A stretch of 64,000 bases of DNA from an uncultured bacterium (GTDB lineage: Bacteria > Bacillota_I > Bacilli_A > RFN20 > CAG-826), in the NCBI GenBank assembly GCA_949300345.1, contig CASGDR010000007.1, forward strand, positions 105,222 to 169,221. Direction: 5' to 3'. The notes beneath the pieces were generated by a model. That model had not been told where the DNA came from, ran no database searches, and saw nothing but the letters and a program-made list of their open reading frames with translations. Shown in pieces: positions 53,067 through 60,655 of this stretch. The stretch's first letter is position 1, and every line of letters starts with the position of its first letter. A program made the position numbers and the translations under genes.

Positions 53067-53376
53067 GCCATAAGGAGTCAAGGGGGGCGATTCATTAAAA
53101 TCCTCACCCCGGTGGACGATCGCCGTATGCCGCATTGTTCCGCTCCTGGGGCATAGTCGTTTTCCCTACCTTCCGCCGATTGGAATACCAGCGAAGGAAG
53201 GTGGATAAAACGGCTGCCTGCCCTTTTGGTCCCCACCAGGATCCGCCGAGGCTATATGGGCGGACCCCCGGAGCCAGCCGACCGGTTCGAGACGGGAAAC
53301 ACCGTCAGGCCACCCTCCGCGGGACATGAACCCCGCGGACGGGCCCGCGTATTGCAAAAGGAGTAGAAAAAAGAAT
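53067..53376 (+). promoter_or_regulatory. Long structured 5' leader of the TasA/SipW-like operon
   Basis: About 300 bases without a gene and clearly more GC-rich than the region before it. Four stems can be drawn: GGCGAT/ATCGCC (53086-53124), ACCTTCC/GGAAGGT (53168-53202), TCCGCC/GGCGGA (53242-53264) and CCGCGGG/CCCGCGG (53317-53338). The last sits 17 bases before the ribosome site AAAAGGAG (53356-53363). It could stabilise the mRNA, sense something or control translation; no known class was recognised. Confidence 0.5.
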
Positions 53377-54009
53377 ATGCGCAAAAAGTTCATTACCGCC
53401 GTCTTGCCGGTCCTCGCCGCGACGGCCATCGTCGGAGCCGGTTTTTCGGCCTGGATCTTCGATGCCTCATTGGATAGCAAGGACATTAACGGCACTGTCG
53501 AAATCGCCCCTCTGGGCGATGTCTCGCTCAGCCTGACCTGGTGCGATTCCACCGGTGCTGAATTGGCTAGTCAAAATAGCCCGACCTTTGCCGTTACCCT
53601 CGATCAGGGCGGAAAAGGCAATACCTCCGCCGATGTGGGCATCAGCGTCGTCACCACCAGCGGTGACGGAACCACCCAGATCAGTAACGAAGGCAAGCTG
53701 TATTTCAAGGTTACATACACTGCCGGAAGCGGAAATACCGCGAACATCAATTCCGTCGATTACGACTGGAACCTCGCCCTTGATAACGTGGGCTATGTGG
53801 CCCTAAAGGGCACTACCGGCGCTGATAATATCGCTGCTGGTAGTAGCGTGGACGCTGCTGCTCCGGTGACCGTTGACCTCTCGATGAAGTACGTCAATAA
53901 GCCTACCGATGCTTCCACCTGGAAATCCCTTAACGAGAGCGTCCTAGCCGATAACGACATCGTTGCCACCATCTCGTTTGAGAACATTGATATCACCTAC
54001 GCCGACTAA
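53377..54009 (+). CDS. TasA/camelysin-like secreted protein, SipW-type signal peptide
   Basis: 210 residues from the ATG at 53377. The signal region ATAIVGAGFSAWIFDASLDS follows the pattern of SipW-dependent substrates (hydrophobic stretch, G-x-F-S/A-x-W/Y-F-D/T). The mature part is beta-rich with almost no Cys and ends in a beta strand (ATISFENIDITYAD), as in TasA/CalY fibre subunits. Family membership is inferred from the signal type, the size and the neighbouring SipW-like peptidase. First gene of the operon and probably the major subunit, since a hairpin follows it. Confidence 0.65.
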   Translation: MRKKFITAVLPVLAATAIVGAGFSAWIFDASLDSKDINGTVEIAPLGDVSLSLTWCDSTGAELASQNSPTFAVTLDQGGKGNTSADVGISVVTTSGDGTTQISNEGKLYFKVTYTAGSGNTANINSVDYDWNLALDNVGYVALKGTTGADNIAAGSSVDAAAPVTVDLSMKYVNKPTDASTWKSLNESVLADNDIVATISFENIDITYAD

Positions 54010-54022
54010 ATAACGCATTTCT

Positions 54023-54054
54023 GTCCCCCGGGGACCCTAGGGTTCCCGGAGGAC
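54023..54054 (+). terminator. Intercistronic hairpin, possible attenuator
   Basis: Nested stem GTCC..CGGG..CCC-TA-GGG..CCCG..GGAC, followed by CATTTTC. It is likely to stop part of the transcripts after the first gene or protect its 3' end. A related hairpin with the same CCCTAGGGTT core lies 80 bases downstream. Confidence 0.55.
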
Positions 54055-54103
54055 CATTTTCTTCCAAGGCCCTCTTATGGACTATCCCTTTGGGGCCAAT
54101 AGC

Positions 54104-54134
54104 ATCCCCCGAGGCCCTAGGGTTTCCCGGGGAT
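54104..54134 (+). repeat. Second copy of the intercistronic hairpin motif
   Basis: ATCCCC ... GGGGAT with the CCCTAGGGTT core at 54115-54124; the core of the first copy is at 54035-54044, exactly 80 bases earlier. Confidence 0.5.
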
Positions 54135-54181
54135 TTGTACACCACACGCGCGCATGATGCGTACCCACGAAGGAGCAAGCG

Positions 54182-54556
54182 ATGATCAGTAGGCACCACC
54201 CAATAGCCCCCATGTCCCCGATGGCCCGTTTTTGGCTAAGCGTGGGCTTGGGATTTTGGCTTAAGGGCGGCCTTATCAATGGAGTGGATTCAAAAACCTG
54301 CGCCCTTAAGGCCAATCCTAGTGCCTTCGATTACAAGAGCGCCGAATATCCCATCGGCTTGCCCAATGATTTCCTGAGCCTCTGCCTTAAACCCTATGGG
54401 GCAGGCAAGGCCACGCCCAAGATAGGAAATCGCAACGAACCTTCCTCTATAAGCCATATCGCCGCCGAAAATTTGGAATGCGGTCCCTTCATAATCGGGG
54501 CAACCACATCTTCAAGGCTATTAAAAGCCATCATCATGGGGGTCATTGATAAGTGA
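54182..54556 (+). CDS. Hypothetical protein in the TasA/SipW-like operon
   Basis: 124 residues. Supported by a good Shine-Dalgarno sequence (GAAGGAG, seven bases before the ATG), by its place between two operon genes, by a stop that overlaps the next start (GTGA), and by codon use like the neighbours. One hydrophobic stretch near residues 15-32 (ARFWLSVGLGFWLKGGLI) could be a membrane helix. No family recognised; it may be a short accessory protein, or chance. Confidence 0.4.
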   Translation: MISRHHPIAPMSPMARFWLSVGLGFWLKGGLINGVDSKTCALKANPSAFDYKSAEYPIGLPNDFLSLCLKPYGAGKATPKIGNRNEPSSISHIAAENLECGPFIIGATTSSRLLKAIIMGVIDK

Positions 54557-55587
54557 ATCCGTTTGAAATCCTTACTGCCGCCGAGAGGGCGGAGTCCGTT
54601 TCCTTGGCGGTCGCCATCGCCGTAATCGTCTTGCTTTTCCTCGTAGCGGCCGGCATCTTCTTCCTTTACTACCGCTATTTTGGGAAATGCATCGATAACC
54701 GCCTTGAGGACCAAGGCATCAGGCGCGACATCGTCATTGAGCACAAGGAGTATTTCCGTAAGGGCCAAGAGGTCCTAAGCCAAGGCGGGAAAATCGCCTA
54801 TTTCCACGACTATTGCCTCAGCAAGAAGAAAAAGTCCACGGCCGCCAAGGTCGCCGCCAACTGCTTCTTGGGGGTTTTCTACCTCGCCCTCATCACCCTG
54901 ATGGCCTCGGCCATATACGTGAGGGCCTCGGGGGATACTTTCTACGTCGGGGATACTTCCTATCTGGTCATCATGAGCTCCTCGATGGAAGAGAAGAATA
55001 CCGCCAACGCATATCTTGAGGAAAACCATCTCGACGACCAGATTTCCGCCCTCTCCCTAGTGGCCATCAAAAAGACCCCGGAGGAAGAGATCGGGCTTTA
55101 TGACGTGGCCGCCTTCCATGATGATGATGGCAACATCATCGTCCACCGCATCATCGCCATTTCCGAAAAGGAAGGGGAAGTGTTCTACACCATGAGGGGG
55201 GACGCCAACGCCTCCTCGGCTTCCTATGAGAGGGATTTGGCCTATGAAGAACTCCTCGGCATCTGGACCGGTTTCCAGAACTTCGGGCTCGGCCTTACGG
55301 TCCAATACCTGCAGTCGGGCATCGGCATCATTTCCGTAGCCCTAGGCCTCATCCTCGTGGGCTTCTATGACATCCTCGACATTGCCCTAGGCAACAAGAT
55401 CGCCCTAAGGCGCGAAGACCTGATCATGGAGATGGACATCCGCATCGAAAAGGCCTTCAGGCATAAGGAAAGCGAATTCCCTTACATCGACATCCTCCAA
55501 AAGAGGAAGGGGCATATCCAAGATGACGGCAAAGCCCTTCCCGAAGAAGGGGCCAAGAAGAAATACCCCGACGAGGAGGTAGACTAG
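54553..55587 (+). CDS. sipW: SipW/ER-type signal peptidase I
   Basis: 344 residues, membrane-bound. Hydrophobic segments near residues 17-40, 100-120 and 250-280. Catalytic Ser in YLVIMSSSMEEK (near residue 140) and the His of the ER-type enzymes in IVHRIIAIS (near 198), followed by MRGDANASSASY, the family's later box; there is no Lys general base, which separates it from the ordinary SipS/LepB type. Such enzymes process TasA-like precursors. The N-terminal soluble insert (about residues 45-95) and the 60-residue acidic C-terminus are longer than usual. GTG start, coupled to the preceding gene. Confidence 0.75.
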   Translation: MNPFEILTAAERAESVSLAVAIAVIVLLFLVAAGIFFLYYRYFGKCIDNRLEDQGIRRDIVIEHKEYFRKGQEVLSQGGKIAYFHDYCLSKKKKSTAAKVAANCFLGVFYLALITLMASAIYVRASGDTFYVGDTSYLVIMSSSMEEKNTANAYLEENHLDDQISALSLVAIKKTPEEEIGLYDVAAFHDDDGNIIVHRIIAISEKEGEVFYTMRGDANASSASYERDLAYEELLGIWTGFQNFGLGLTVQYLQSGIGIISVALGLILVGFYDILDIALGNKIALRREDLIMEMDIRIEKAFRHKESEFPYIDILQKRKGHIQDDGKALPEEGAKKKYPDEEVD

Positions 55588-55588
55588 G

Positions 55589-56170
55589 ATGCTGCGCCAC
55601 GGAGCGATTGCCATAGCCGCCTCCTTGCTGGGCTTCTCCTTGATCGTGGGATCGGGCTTTTCGGTCTGGATCTTTACCGATATCGAAGAAAGCCATACCC
55701 TCTCGGGCGAGACCTCCATCACCCCTTTGGCCCTATTGGGGGATTTCAAGGTCCTGCCTCCCGATGACTATACGGGCTATCGCCTCATCTATAGCCAAGG
55801 CGGATCCGACGAGGGCGATTTTACCGATTCGAGCAAGGGCATTTATCTGAACACCCCCATCAAGGTGAACTGGACCAACTACAACCAAAGGGTGGCCCAA
55901 ACCCTTTTCTGCACCTTCTCGGTCGAAGCCGCCGCCTCAGGCAGCATGGCCGGCTTTTCCGCCTATGCCGAACTTGTTAGCCAAACCGCCCATCCCTCTG
56001 GCATGAGCGATGCCGAGGGCACATTGGGCAACACGGTCTTCTACATCGATCCCGTCTTCAAATGGCAGGAGGGCAAAAAGCCGACTTCCTCTTCCGCTTG
56101 GTCGACCATGATGTCCACCGTCAGGCAGGATAGCCTTGTTTTGAACATGGAGTTTTCCTATGAGATCTAA
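55589..56170 (+). CDS. SipW-dependent secreted protein, possible minor fibre subunit
   Basis: 193 residues. Signal region SLIVGSGFSVWIFTDIEESH closely matches that of the 53377 protein. Mature part beta-rich, containing one Cys, and ending in NMEFSYEI. Likely a minor subunit or tip/anchor partner, by analogy with tapA/tasA loci; this is inference. It starts one base after sipW and overlaps the next gene by 11 bases. Confidence 0.6.
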   Translation: MLRHGAIAIAASLLGFSLIVGSGFSVWIFTDIEESHTLSGETSITPLALLGDFKVLPPDDYTGYRLIYSQGGSDEGDFTDSSKGIYLNTPIKVNWTNYNQRVAQTLFCTFSVEAAASGSMAGFSAYAELVSQTAHPSGMSDAEGTLGNTVFYIDPVFKWQEGKKPTSSSAWSTMMSTVRQDSLVLNMEFSYEI

Positions 56171-58565
56171 GTTCAAGTCGCTTGCCTTTATCGGCCTTGC
56201 CGTCCTGATTGCCCTAAGTAGCGGGGCTTTCGTGAGCACGGCCCTGGCCGATTGGGTCTATGGCAATCCCAAGGCCTCCATGGACCTCGCCCAAGAGGAG
56301 GATTTCGTCCGTCTCGACCTGCATTTCAACGAGTCGGGCGATTATCTTGATAGCGACACCAGCCGCTATGACGTTTACTTCTTTGCCCAAAACGGCATCG
56401 TGGTAAGCGACCTTAGCCAGGGGGTCAGCGCCGATAATTGCTATTATTACCGCAAGGCTTCCAATGATCCGGCCAGCGGCAACGGAAAGGCCTATGATTG
56501 CTATGATGCTAGCTATAAGGACGGCACGCGCATTACCGCGGCCGATCCGGTCTATGGCATCTTCCCTGACGGAAGCTATTACAAGTCCTTCACCCAGGTC
56601 ACTTCCATCAAGGATTACCAGGTTCCGGAAGACCCCTTTACCCTTTGTAGCGATAGAGGCGACATGGCCAAATATACCGAAGAGGATATCAAACCGCTCA
56701 CTGACCTAGGCCTATCGCCCCTATTTGATCCCATCGGGCTTGATTGCGGATGGCCCCTTTATTTCATCGGCTGGTCCTTGGTTTCCTATGACGGGATCTA
56801 TTACAACGACCCCAACCACAGCAATAATCCCTATAGGGTCAATGGTTCTTTTCCGACCCAATCCCACCAGATGGTCCTCGTCACTTTCAACACCCTCCTA
56901 TCGACCTATGATCAGTACAAAACCCAAATCGGGGGGCGCGACGCCCTTTGCTTCTTCCCCATCTATTCTCCGGGCAAGTCCTATCAGATTTCCGGTAACC
57001 TCGGACCTGGGAGCACCTATACGGTCGATGGCACCGAATATTCCTATGTCGAGACCCAGGTCGACGAAATCAAGATCAAGGACATGGCCAAGCTCGATGA
57101 TGGCAGCTATTCTACCACGGCGACATCGGAGAGGTGGTTTTCCTATGAGCCCGACCTCACCGAGGACATAAGGCAAAAGGTAAGCTCGCTATACTCCAGC
57201 CAATACAGCGTCTTCACCATGCCTTCATTGACCATCGACCCCAATACCCTCGATGATAGCCGCTGCATCATCGAAACCGATACCGCCCCTTGGAGCGGTA
57301 GCAACAAACCGACCCTGACCCAGAACAATGAGGTCTTTGACCTCAAGGCGGCCCTAGGCGGCGGTAGCGTCAATCTCTACCTCCTGGTCCGCAATTACAT
57401 CAGCGAGGTCGAGAATATTTCCCATAGCGACATGTCCAACATGTATAAGGTATTGGCAGACAATTCCATCTTCGCGGCCGGCAAGCACGACCTGGATACC
57501 ATCAGGGGCAATAGCAGTTGGGGCACCTCTTATAAATACCGCGACTATGTCATATTCGTCGAATACGACCTCGATCCCAAGCTCCTAGGCGGCTCCACCG
57601 AGACCTTCGACATGTCCTCAAGCCACGATAGCGCCGTCTTTACCCGGGTCAACGGGACCACTTCCTTCCCCTGGGCCTTCGAATACCGCAACGTCGATAT
57701 CGTCAAGGACTATGACCAGACCATGCCCTATTCCTTCACCTATAAGGGCCAAGAAGGGCAAATCTACTTGCCCGGCAACTTCGTTTCGGTGGGCATGGAT
57801 GTCTATGGCCGTACCAAAGCGGTGCCGAAGCTGGCCAACCTCGATACATGGAAAAACCTAACCGATCCCAATTACACGATGGATGATGTCCCTAGTATCA
57901 AATACATCATCAACGGCAAAACGACGGTCGAGTATTACCATAGCGCTTATAGCACTGGGAACGATGACGAGGGGCTCTATCAGCTAGGGAAATGGCTAGG
58001 GGACAGTGAATTCGTCTCCAACGTCAAGATCACCCTCAACGGGACGACCATGGCTTTGTCCACGGCTTTGAGTAATAATGCTGATCTATCAGACTTCCTA
58101 GAAAGCCTACCGGTCTATGGGGTCATAGACGAGGGTTCCTATAACTTCGCGATGCGGATGAATTTCATCACCGATAGCGAAAACATCACGACCTCGGTCA
58201 AAGACATGTTCCTCTTCGTCCACCGCAGTAACGTTTACCGCTTCGTGGACATCTTCTCTTCCGTGGATGATATCACGGTCGACCCCGATAGCGGCTACTA
58301 TGAGCACGATAACTACGCCTATACCTCGGCCAGTTATTATGTCTCGGGCACCGATATCGCCTTGAATGACACCTATGTCGATCCCGTTACCCAAAAGACC
58401 ATTACCCTTGGGGAGCTGATCGATGATATCCCTAGCGGCTACCGCCTGGTCGATTACCTTAGCGGCCGCATCCTCACAAGGGAGAACCTCGACCCGACGA
58501 GCAAGGGCTATAGGGCCTTCCCGGTCGAGAATAATCTGGTCCTCTACACAGAGCCGATGAATTAA
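56160..58565 (+). CDS. Large secreted protein of the TasA/SipW-like operon
   Basis: 801 residues. N-terminal signal (FIGLAVLIALSSGAFVSTALADWVYG), with A-D-W-V-Y resembling the SipW-cleaved signals of its neighbours. The remainder is Asp/Tyr/Ser-rich, apparently beta-structured, with no C-terminal membrane helix and no recognised domain. Its coupling to the two small SipW substrates suggests it is part of the same extracellular structure, perhaps an adhesin. Last gene before the terminator. Confidence 0.6.
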   Translation: MRSKFKSLAFIGLAVLIALSSGAFVSTALADWVYGNPKASMDLAQEEDFVRLDLHFNESGDYLDSDTSRYDVYFFAQNGIVVSDLSQGVSADNCYYYRKASNDPASGNGKAYDCYDASYKDGTRITAADPVYGIFPDGSYYKSFTQVTSIKDYQVPEDPFTLCSDRGDMAKYTEEDIKPLTDLGLSPLFDPIGLDCGWPLYFIGWSLVSYDGIYYNDPNHSNNPYRVNGSFPTQSHQMVLVTFNTLLSTYDQYKTQIGGRDALCFFPIYSPGKSYQISGNLGPGSTYTVDGTEYSYVETQVDEIKIKDMAKLDDGSYSTTATSERWFSYEPDLTEDIRQKVSSLYSSQYSVFTMPSLTIDPNTLDDSRCIIETDTAPWSGSNKPTLTQNNEVFDLKAALGGGSVNLYLLVRNYISEVENISHSDMSNMYKVLADNSIFAAGKHDLDTIRGNSSWGTSYKYRDYVIFVEYDLDPKLLGGSTETFDMSSSHDSAVFTRVNGTTSFPWAFEYRNVDIVKDYDQTMPYSFTYKGQEGQIYLPGNFVSVGMDVYGRTKAVPKLANLDTWKNLTDPNYTMDDVPSIKYIINGKTTVEYYHSAYSTGNDDEGLYQLGKWLGDSEFVSNVKITLNGTTMALSTALSNNADLSDFLESLPVYGVIDEGSYNFAMRMNFITDSENITTSVKDMFLFVHRSNVYRFVDIFSSVDDITVDPDSGYYEHDNYAYTSASYYVSGTDIALNDTYVDPVTQKTITLGELIDDIPSGYRLVDYLSGRILTRENLDPTSKGYRAFPVENNLVLYTEPMN

Positions 58566-58571
58566 AGCGAC

Positions 58572-58602
58572 GAAAACGGGGGATATCTCCCGTTTTCTTT
58601 AT
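58572..58602. terminator. Terminator, probably bidirectional
   Basis: GAAAACGGG / CCCGTTTTC nine-pair stem, with a T-rich tail (TTTATTC) on the plus strand; the A-rich arm gives U on the other strand for the convergent thioesterase gene. Confidence 0.85.
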
Positions 58603-58623
58603 TCATAAGACCTTTTTGCGGGC

Positions 58624-59118
58624 TTATTCGATGTCTTTGACGTCGTCGGGGACCATGATGTTGATGTCATCGTAGCGGATGTCTTCTATCCCCGTGATCT
58701 TGGCGGCATCGAGCTTGAAATATAGGGCCGTTCCTTTGGCTAGCATGTTGCCGTTTCCGTCGATGATCTTGGCTTCGCCTTCGAAGGCCATTCGGTTGTC
58801 CTTGGTCAGATGGGCCACGCATTTGAGGGGGACCCCATAAGGGACGGCCTTATGGAATTCGATGTTTAGCTTCATGGTCACCGCGTATTCCTCGGGGTGC
58901 TTGATCCATAGCAGGCGTCCGATGGTCTCGTCGATTAGAGCGCTGATCATGCCCCCGTGGGTGCGGCTGGGATAGGACTGGTGTTCCTCCCTGAAGGCGG
59001 CTAGGGCGATGAGGCTATCGTCCTGCATCTGATAGAAATCGGCATGTAGTCCTAGGGGATTATCGATCCCGCAGACGATGCAATCGTGGCTAGATGCCTG
59101 TTTGGCTTTTACTTTCAT
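58624..59118 (-). CDS. PaaI-like hot-dog thioesterase
   Basis: 164 residues. N-terminal DCIVCGIDNPLGL (a Cys pair often seen in this group) and the hot-dog signature HGGMISALIDETIG with its Asp/Glu. Would hydrolyse acyl-CoA or acyl-ACP thioesters in the cytoplasm; the substrate is unknown. The ATG has no Shine-Dalgarno sequence, but a minus-strand TAGAAT (59126-59131) ends seven bases before it. It shares a compact divergent promoter region with rarA. Confidence 0.85.
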   Translation of the reverse strand: MKVKAKQASSHDCIVCGIDNPLGLHADFYQMQDDSLIALAAFREEHQSYPSRTHGGMISALIDETIGRLLWIKHPEEYAVTMKLNIEFHKAVPYGVPLKCVAHLTKDNRMAFEGEAKIIDGNGNMLAKGTALYFKLDAAKITGIEDIRYDDINIMVPDDVKDIE

Positions 59119-59161
59119 GCTAATAATTCTACTCTTGGTTTGGCCAAATTATAATTTGCTT

Positions 59162-60433
59162 ATGGCCAATACTCCCTTAGCCTTCTTGCTTCGGCCCAAG
59201 ACCTTGGACGAGGTCATCGGCCAGAAGCATCTGGTGGGTCCTAACGGGGCCCTCCGCAATTCGATCGAAAAGGGCATTCCTTTTTCGATGATCCTCTTTG
59301 GTCCCCCCGGCAGCGGCAAGACCTCGATCGCCATGGCCTATGCCAGGGAAATGGGCATCCACTATAGCGTCCTCAATGCGGTGACCACCGATAAGAAGGA
59401 GATGGCGGAGGCCATATCCGAAGCTAGGCTTTACGGTAGTAATTTCATCATAATGGACGAAGTCCATAGGCTGGACAAAACCAAGCAGGATCTACTGCTT
59501 CCATATGTCGAGGAGGGGAGTTTCTTTCTGATCGGGGCCACGACCGCCAACCCGTATGTGTCCCTCTCTAGGGCCATAAGGAGCCGGGCGAGGATCTTCG
59601 AAATCAAGCCTTTGGATCAAAACGAGGTCCTCCAGGGGCTATACATGGCCCTGGATAAGGAAGAGGGCTATAAGGGCAAGCTCGATATCAGCGAGGAAGC
59701 CTTAGGCTATATCGCCAGGATGTCGGGCGGGGATCTAAGGCACGCCTACAACATGCTCGAGCAGGCCTATATCTCCTACAAGGGCAAGAGGATAGAACTA
59801 AGCGACATGCAGGCCATCGAGAGGGTGCCCAACATCGTGATGGACAAAGACGAAGAGGAGCATTACGACTCGGTTTCGGCCCTGCAGAAATCCATACGGG
59901 GCCAGGATGTGGACGCCGCCCTTTACTATTTAGCCAGGCTCTGCGTGGCCGAGGACCTCGATTCCATCAAAAGGAGGTTGCTAGTGACCGCCTATGAGGA
60001 TATCGGTTTGGCCAATCCCCAGGCCGTGCTTAGGACCCAAATGGCAATAGAGGCGGCCGAAAAAGTCGGCTTTCCCGAGGCCATCATCCCTCTGGGGGAT
60101 GCGGTAATCGACCTATGCCTTTCGCCCCATAGCAAGTCGGGGTGCGTATCAATACAGAAGGCCATGGCCTATGTCAAAGAGCATCCCACCAGGGTCAGGG
60201 ACTACCTTAGGCTCACCCCGGTATCCTTGAAGGAAGAGGACAAATATCCCTATGATCGTAGCGATCTATGGGCCAAGATGGCCTATCTTCCCGAAGGGAT
60301 GGAACAGATGCGGTTCTTTTTGCCCAACGAAGGGACCCTTTCCAGCTATGAGAAGGCCTTGCTAAACGAATACAAGAAACTTACCTCCTATAAAAGGCGG
60401 GGCGATTTGTCCAAGCTGAAGAAAGAGGTGTAA
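59162..60433 (+). CDS. rarA: Replication-associated recombination protein RarA (MgsA)
   Basis: AAA+ ATPase acting at stalled replication forks. 423 residues from the ATG at 59162 (MANTPLAFLLRPKTLDEVIGQ). Walker A GPPGSGKTS near residue 50, Walker B IIMDEVHR near 99, sensor 1 IGATTANPYVSLSRA; the C-terminal tetramerisation region is present. A longer frame from 59078 was rejected: TATAAT (59150-59155) ends six bases before the chosen ATG, giving a leaderless message. Confidence 0.95.
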   Translation: MANTPLAFLLRPKTLDEVIGQKHLVGPNGALRNSIEKGIPFSMILFGPPGSGKTSIAMAYAREMGIHYSVLNAVTTDKKEMAEAISEARLYGSNFIIMDEVHRLDKTKQDLLLPYVEEGSFFLIGATTANPYVSLSRAIRSRARIFEIKPLDQNEVLQGLYMALDKEEGYKGKLDISEEALGYIARMSGGDLRHAYNMLEQAYISYKGKRIELSDMQAIERVPNIVMDKDEEEHYDSVSALQKSIRGQDVDAALYYLARLCVAEDLDSIKRRLLVTAYEDIGLANPQAVLRTQMAIEAAEKVGFPEAIIPLGDAVIDLCLSPHSKSGCVSIQKAMAYVKEHPTRVRDYLRLTPVSLKEEDKYPYDRSDLWAKMAYLPEGMEQMRFFLPNEGTLSSYEKALLNEYKKLTSYKRRGDLSKLKKEV

Positions 60434-60442
60434 GCGTTTTCA
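60429..60442 (+). promoter_or_regulatory. cre site matching the full CcpA consensus
   Basis: TGTAAGCGTTTTCA fits TGWNANCGNTNWCA at every fixed position. It overlaps the rarA stop and lies immediately upstream of the promoter of the 40-residue protein gene. Confidence 0.6.
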
Positions 60443-60454
60443 GGATTTGTCTTG

Positions 60455-60502
60455 TTGCTTTCCTTCACGTTTCCTTTACAATACGCAATTCCCCAATTGG
60501 GG
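60455..60502 (+). promoter_or_regulatory. Promoter and palindromic element before the 40-residue protein gene
   Basis: TTGCTT (60455-60460), 16 bases, TACAAT (60477-60482), then a perfect 12-bp palindrome CCCCAATTGGGG (60491-60502) at the expected transcript start. The palindrome could be an operator or a 5' hairpin. Confidence 0.55.
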
Positions 60503-60532
60503 ATACCAAAGACCGTAAAAGGAGGAAAAGAC

Positions 60533-60655
60533 ATGAAAAAAGACCTAGTCGCTTCCTCTTCGCAAGCTGAAGAGAAGCGCCGCTTCGAAGAAATCACCGA
60601 GCTGATCGGGGAAATCATCGAAGACGACTATTTCCTAGGAAGCGATTCTTTCTAA
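60533..60655 (+). CDS. Small acidic protein (40 residues), unknown
   Basis: 40 residues, MKKDLVASSSQAEEKRRFEE then a Glu/Asp-rich end; predicted one amphipathic helix. Not recognised. Support comes from a very strong Shine-Dalgarno sequence (AAAAGGAGG, seven bases before the ATG), its own promoter and a cre site upstream. The stop overlaps that of the convergent patatin gene by four bases. Confidence 0.6.
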   Translation: MKKDLVASSSQAEEKRRFEEITELIGEIIEDDYFLGSDSF

